From Pseudoxanthomonas daejeonensis (lineage in GTDB: Bacteria > Pseudomonadota > Gammaproteobacteria > Xanthomonadales > Xanthomonadaceae), in contig NZ_PDWN01000007.1 in assembly GCF_010093205.1 (NCBI RefSeq), forward strand, positions 1-64,000: a DNA stretch of 64,000 nt. The letters are read 5' to 3'. Position 1 is the stretch's first letter, and every line of letters begins with the position of its first letter. The position numbers were made by a program, and so were the translations under genes. The notes below the pieces were generated by a model. That model ran no database searches. It saw only the letters and a program-made list of their open reading frames with translations, and was not told where the DNA came from. Of the stretch, positions 60,906 through 64,000 are shown piece by piece.

Positions 60906-61466
60906 TCAGGCGAGCTGGCGGTTCAGCCAGGCCCTGGCGAAACGCAGGTCGCGATCCACCGTCGGCACCGAGATCTCCAGCACCGTGGCGATCTCCTCGT
61001 GCGACATGCCCCCGAAGTACGCCAGCTCCACGGCGCGCCCGGCGCGTTCGTCGTGGCTTGCCAGCTGCTCCAGCGCCTGGTGCAGCGCCAGCACATCGTA
61101 GTCGCCTACATCTTCGTTGTGCGCCCCCCCCTGGTCCACGTGCGACAGGGTTACGTTGATCGCGCCGCCTCCGCGCTTGGCAGCGACGTTGGAACGCGCG
61201 TGGTCGACCAGCACCGCGCGCATCTTCAAGGCGACCAGGGCGAAGAAGTGCGCGCGGTCGGCGTAGCCGACATCGCGGCCGAGCATGCGCAGCAGGGCTT
61301 CGTGGACCAGCGAGGTCGGGCGCAGCGTGACGTCGCCGCGGGCCGCACCCAGCCGGGCCATGGCCATCTCGCGCAAGGCCTCGTAGACCGCGTCGAACAG
61401 CTGTTCGCGCGCCTGCAGGTCGCCTCCGCGCCAGGACAGCAGCAGTCGTGTGATGTCTTCGGACAA
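60906..61466 (-). CDS. ECF sigma factor, ECF43/TIGR02999-like
   Basis: The 186-residue protein has sigma region 2 (SLVHEALLRMLG) and region 4 (AYFGGMSHEEIATVLEISVPTVDRDLRFARAWL). Instead of the usual acidic motif of region 2.2 it has RPTSLVHEALLR, with Thr51/Ser52. In the EcfP-PknT system of Vibrio parahaemolyticus, such a sigma factor is activated by kinase phosphorylation. The TTG start at 61466 fits family length. An ATG at 61559 would add 31 residues, but a perfect TATAAT (61518-61523 on minus) lies inside that extension. The kinase gene follows. Confidence 0.85.
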   Translation of the reverse strand: MSEDITRLLLSWRGGDLQAREQLFDAVYEALREMAMARLGAARGDVTLRPTSLVHEALLRMLGRDVGYADRAHFFALVALKMRAVLVDHARSNVAAKRGGGAINVTLSHVDQGGAHNEDVGDYDVLALHQALEQLASHDERAGRAVELAYFGGMSHEEIATVLEISVPTVDRDLRFARAWLNRQLA

Positions 61467-61517
61467 ACCGGTTTCCCCATGGCGAGCCGGCACCACGCAG
61501 CCGGCGACACGGCCTCG

Positions 61518-61523
61518 ATTATA
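61518..61523 (-). promoter_or_regulatory. -10 element of the ECF sigma-kinase operon
   Basis: The minus strand reads TATAAT here, 52 bases before the TTG start. The -35 region is not recognisable. If used, it rules out the upstream ATG at 61559. Confidence 0.5.
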
Positions 61524-61577
61524 GGCAATGCCGATCGGATGCCCGTGGTCCTCGCTCACGCCGCTTCGCTGAACGGG

Positions 61578-63701
61578 TCAGCGCGCCGGCCTCCACGACA
61601 GTACCGTCCCGTCGCGCCGGTCCGGTCGCGTACCCGGGCGGTCCGCGGAATACGCTTCGCCCGAGCCGGGTGACAGGCCGACGTAGCGGTGGGTCAGCAG
61701 CGACATCAGCATCGCCTCGCCGCGCAGCATGTCCTGCCACGCGAACAGGCTTCCCTCGGACTCGCGCGCGGTCACGCGCACGTCGGCGGCGAGCCCGGCG
61801 CCGACCACGGTGAGGAAGCCGCCGCCATCAACGACCTCCAGCGCGACCCTGCCCTGGCCGCGATCATGCACGCGGAAACGCGTACCCGCCGCGTCCGTGG
61901 AGCCGGCACCGGCGGAGTGCAGCATGCCCAAGGGACTGGTCCAGGCCAGGCTGCCATCGGCCAGGTTGGCCAGCCGGATCACCTGGCCGAAGGGAATGTT
62001 GCGCGAGCGGTCGGCCTGCGGTTCGTCCACCACGAAATCGTCGAAATCCGCGTATCCGCCCGCTACGCCGTCTTTGCTGTAGGCGAACAACGCATAACGC
62101 ACGCCCTGGAAGGTCTTCAGCCCGTACGGCAGGCGCACTGCTTCGCCCACCGGCGTGAAGTGGATGCCGTCGAGGCTGTAGGACAGTTGCGCCAGGTCGG
62201 CCTCGTAGTCGCCGCTGGCGCGCAGATGCACGCGGGTCGAGGACAACGGCAGGTCGATGCGCCTGTCGCCATCCTGCGAGTACGCGCGCAGGACCGCGCC
62301 TTGATCGTTGCGGACCACGCCGATCCAGGCGGCGGGAATATTCAGCAGCCCCAGGCCGGCGACATCGCCCGCGCGCAGGCCGGAGGCATCCAGCAGCACC
62401 GTGGCCGACGACTCCGGGCCGATCGCACGCTGGGTGAGCGTGTTGCGCGCCCAGAGGAAATCGTCGGCAGGCAAGGCATGCAGCCGCAGCGCGCCGGGAC
62501 GTTCGGACAGAGACCAGCGCCCGGCCACCGGCTCGTGGTTCCACTGCCACAGCGGCTTGAGTGCCGCTCCGGAAAAATCGTCGCTGCGCTCCCAGGTGGC
62601 CACGGGCTCCGTGGCGATGCCGACATCGGGCTTGGTCCAGGTGCGCGGCGAGCGCCCCAGGTTGCCCGGCAGGCCGAAGTACGGCCAGCCATCGTGCCAG
62701 GTGACCGGCGAGAGGAACGTGGTGCGCCCGATCGACTTGACGTCCATCATCGAGAAGCCCCACCACTGGCCATTGGCCAGCTGCACGATCCCGCCCTGGT
62801 GCAACGGCACGGCACCCAGCGCATTGGCGTCGGGCTTGTGCATCCGGAATGCAGTAGCGCCGGTGGGCACCGGGGCGCGCTGGCCGACGTTGTCCAGCCA
62901 CCAGCCGCGCTGCGTGCCCATGGTCTCGCCGGCGCTGATCACGACCGTCTCGTAGGGACCTTCGATCCGGTCGGCACGCGCGGCCTGCATCCGCCCGACC
63001 GGTGCGTAGTTGGCGCTGATGATGTAGTAGCGGCCATCGATCTTGTAGAAGTGGTGGCCCTCGCCCATCGCCTGGCCGGCGGGGATCACCACCCGGTCGC
63101 TGCCTTCGACGAAGCCACTCATGTCCGGCTTCAGTTCGACCATCCGCACCTGCTGGTAGTCGTACACCGCGTAGACGCGCCCGTCGTCGTCGAACAAAAC
63201 TGAGAGGTCATGCAGGCTTCGCCCCAGCGAACGCTGCTCCCATGGGCCGGTCGGATCGCGCGCGGTGAACACCTGCAGGCCGTGGCCGTTGATGTTGGAG
63301 AAGATGTAGAACGTGCCGTCGTGGTAGCGGATGCACGGCGCCCAGATGCCCTGCCCGTAGACCTCGCGGCCGCCCGCCAGGCGGAACTCGTCGCCGGCAC
63401 CGAAGCCGGGCATCGCGTAGGTGAGGAAGGTCCAGTTGACCAGGTCGCGCGAGTGCAGCACCGGCAACCCGGGCACCGCATGCATGGTCGTGCCGACCAT
63501 GTAGAAATCGTCGCCGACCCGGATCAGGTCCGGATCGGAGAACTCGTCGTGGAAGATCGGGTTGGTGAAGCTGCCGTTGCCATTGTCGGCGATCCAGGTC
63601 GTCGCCGGTGCCGCGGGCGCCGTACCGAGGATCGCGGACGCGACCAGCAGGCAGGACGTCGCGAGGAAGCGGAGACGGAGTTTCCCCCCGCGTCCGATCA
63701 T
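61578..63701 (-). CDS. Secreted glycoside hydrolase family 43 enzyme
   Basis: Members are beta-xylosidases or alpha-L-arabinofuranosidases. The 707-residue protein has a signal peptide (about 1-33) and the five-bladed catalytic domain with three acidic residues: Asp in FSDPDLIRVGDDFYMVG, Asp in LHDLSVLFDDDGRVY, and Glu in AMGEGHHFYKI. A C-terminal beta-sandwich follows (about 370-560, from WERSDDFSGAAL), then a further extension. A sugar permease lies upstream on the same strand, indicating a pentose/hexose-furanose utilisation locus. The ATG at 63701 begins the signal peptide. Confidence 0.88.
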   Translation of the reverse strand: MIGRGGKLRLRFLATSCLLVASAILGTAPAAPATTWIADNGNGSFTNPIFHDEFSDPDLIRVGDDFYMVGTTMHAVPGLPVLHSRDLVNWTFLTYAMPGFGAGDEFRLAGGREVYGQGIWAPCIRYHDGTFYIFSNINGHGLQVFTARDPTGPWEQRSLGRSLHDLSVLFDDDGRVYAVYDYQQVRMVELKPDMSGFVEGSDRVVIPAGQAMGEGHHFYKIDGRYYIISANYAPVGRMQAARADRIEGPYETVVISAGETMGTQRGWWLDNVGQRAPVPTGATAFRMHKPDANALGAVPLHQGGIVQLANGQWWGFSMMDVKSIGRTTFLSPVTWHDGWPYFGLPGNLGRSPRTWTKPDVGIATEPVATWERSDDFSGAALKPLWQWNHEPVAGRWSLSERPGALRLHALPADDFLWARNTLTQRAIGPESSATVLLDASGLRAGDVAGLGLLNIPAAWIGVVRNDQGAVLRAYSQDGDRRIDLPLSSTRVHLRASGDYEADLAQLSYSLDGIHFTPVGEAVRLPYGLKTFQGVRYALFAYSKDGVAGGYADFDDFVVDEPQADRSRNIPFGQVIRLANLADGSLAWTSPLGMLHSAGAGSTDAAGTRFRVHDRGQGRVALEVVDGGGFLTVVGAGLAADVRVTARESEGSLFAWQDMLRGEAMLMSLLTHRYVGLSPGSGEAYSADRPGTRPDRRDGTVLSWRPAR

Positions 63702-64000
63702 GCAGGTGGTTCCTGCGGGGCCCTGCGGCGCGAGCTGCGCACCAGCAGCTGCTGCAGCAGGCAGAACGCCAGCAGCAGGCCGCCGATGGCGATCTTCGTC
63801 CACCACGAGCTCAGCGTGCCGTCGAACACGATCAGGGTCTGGATCAGGCCGAGCACCAGCACGCCGAACAGGGTACCGAGCACGTAGCCGCTGCCGCCGG
63901 CCAGCAGCGTGCCACCGATGACCACCGCGGCGATCGCATCCAGCTCCAGCCCCGTGGCGTGCAGGCTGTAGCCGCTGAGCATGTAGAACGTGTAGACCAC
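63698..64000 (-). CDS. Sugar ABC transporter permease, YjfF-like (C-terminal part)
   Basis: About 100 residues of the C-terminal half of an inner-membrane permease of the RbsC/YjfF group are seen: LELDAIAAVVIGGTLLAGGS, GYVLGTLFGVLVLGLIQTLI and SSWWTKIAIGGLLLAFCLLQ. The rest lies beyond the window, so the start is unknown. YjfF is part of a galactofuranose transporter; the nearby GH43 enzyme suggests import of furanose sugars released outside the cell. It overlaps the GH43 gene start by four bases. Confidence 0.85.
   Translation of the reverse strand: MVYTFYMLSGYSLHATGLELDAIAAVVIGGTLLAGGSGYVLGTLFGVLVLGLIQTLIVFDGTLSSWWTKIAIGGLLLAFCLLQQLLVRSSRRRAPQEPPA

Overview
The window is high-GC DNA from a gammaproteobacterium of the Xanthomonadaceae/Lysobacteraceae (Lysobacter, Luteimonas or Pseudoxanthomonas type; genus not resolvable by reading). 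The assignment rests on gene order (map-glnD-dapD-arsC-like-dapE; rpsB-tsf; pyrH-frr-uppS-cdsA-dxr-rseP-bamA; eno-ftsB-ispD-ispF-truD), on GTAG-headed REP repeats, and on an archaic Csu-type pilus cluster. Base 1 is almost certainly a contig end: the first 19 bases match the Nextera transposase mosaic end at 17 of 19 positions, so the upstream part of the pst operon is missing because of assembly, not biology.

Layout. 0-3.5 kb: phosphate uptake pstC-pstA-pstB-phoU. 3.6-5.8 kb: a copper-buffering RiPP-like operon, consisting of a secreted precursor with six EGKCG motifs around a pair of EF-hands, a DUF692 (MNIO) modifying enzyme and a DUF2063 partner. 5.9-10.6 kb: RNA metabolism (rnt; rnr, a GFA-family gene and rlmB). 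10.6-13.8 kb: tRNA-Leu(CAG) and a 3.1-kb arsenic island bounded by a 20-bp duplication of the tRNA 3' end, with an integrase remnant and arsR-arsI-arsC-acr3. 13.9-20.6 kb: parC, tpm, bfr, a penicillin-acylase-family enzyme and an I78 inhibitor lipoprotein. 20.8-24.6 kb: asnB behind an asparagine-rich leader peptide and an intrinsic terminator, and divergent ubiB. 24.6-30.6 kb: lysine/nitrogen block dapE, YffB-like, dapD, glnD, map. 30.9-36.9 kb: Csu-type pilus cluster plus an extra mini-pilin/chaperone pair. 37-49 kb: translation and envelope block from rpsB to bamA. 49.1-55.5 kb: truD, ispF, ispD, ftsB, eno, a repeat-rich spacer and pyrG. 55.6-64 kb: a small periplasmic protein, parE, an ECF sigma factor with its Ser/Thr kinase, a GH43 enzyme and the end of a YjfF-like sugar permease.

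The strongest candidate for something undescribed is the asnB leader. It is a 31-codon ORF with seven Asn codons between codons 8 and 20. A segment overlapping codons 24-27 is exactly complementary (9 bp) to the 5' arm of a U7 terminator upstream of asnB. This is the logic of classical ribosome-mediated attenuation, here for asparagine. Other items to follow: the EF-hand/EGKCG precursor, the compact arsenic island, two palindromic elements whose stems covary, the ECF sigma-kinase pair, and a break in conserved synteny between bamA and truD.

All calls come from reading motifs, frames and complementarity by eye; no database search or folding program was run.
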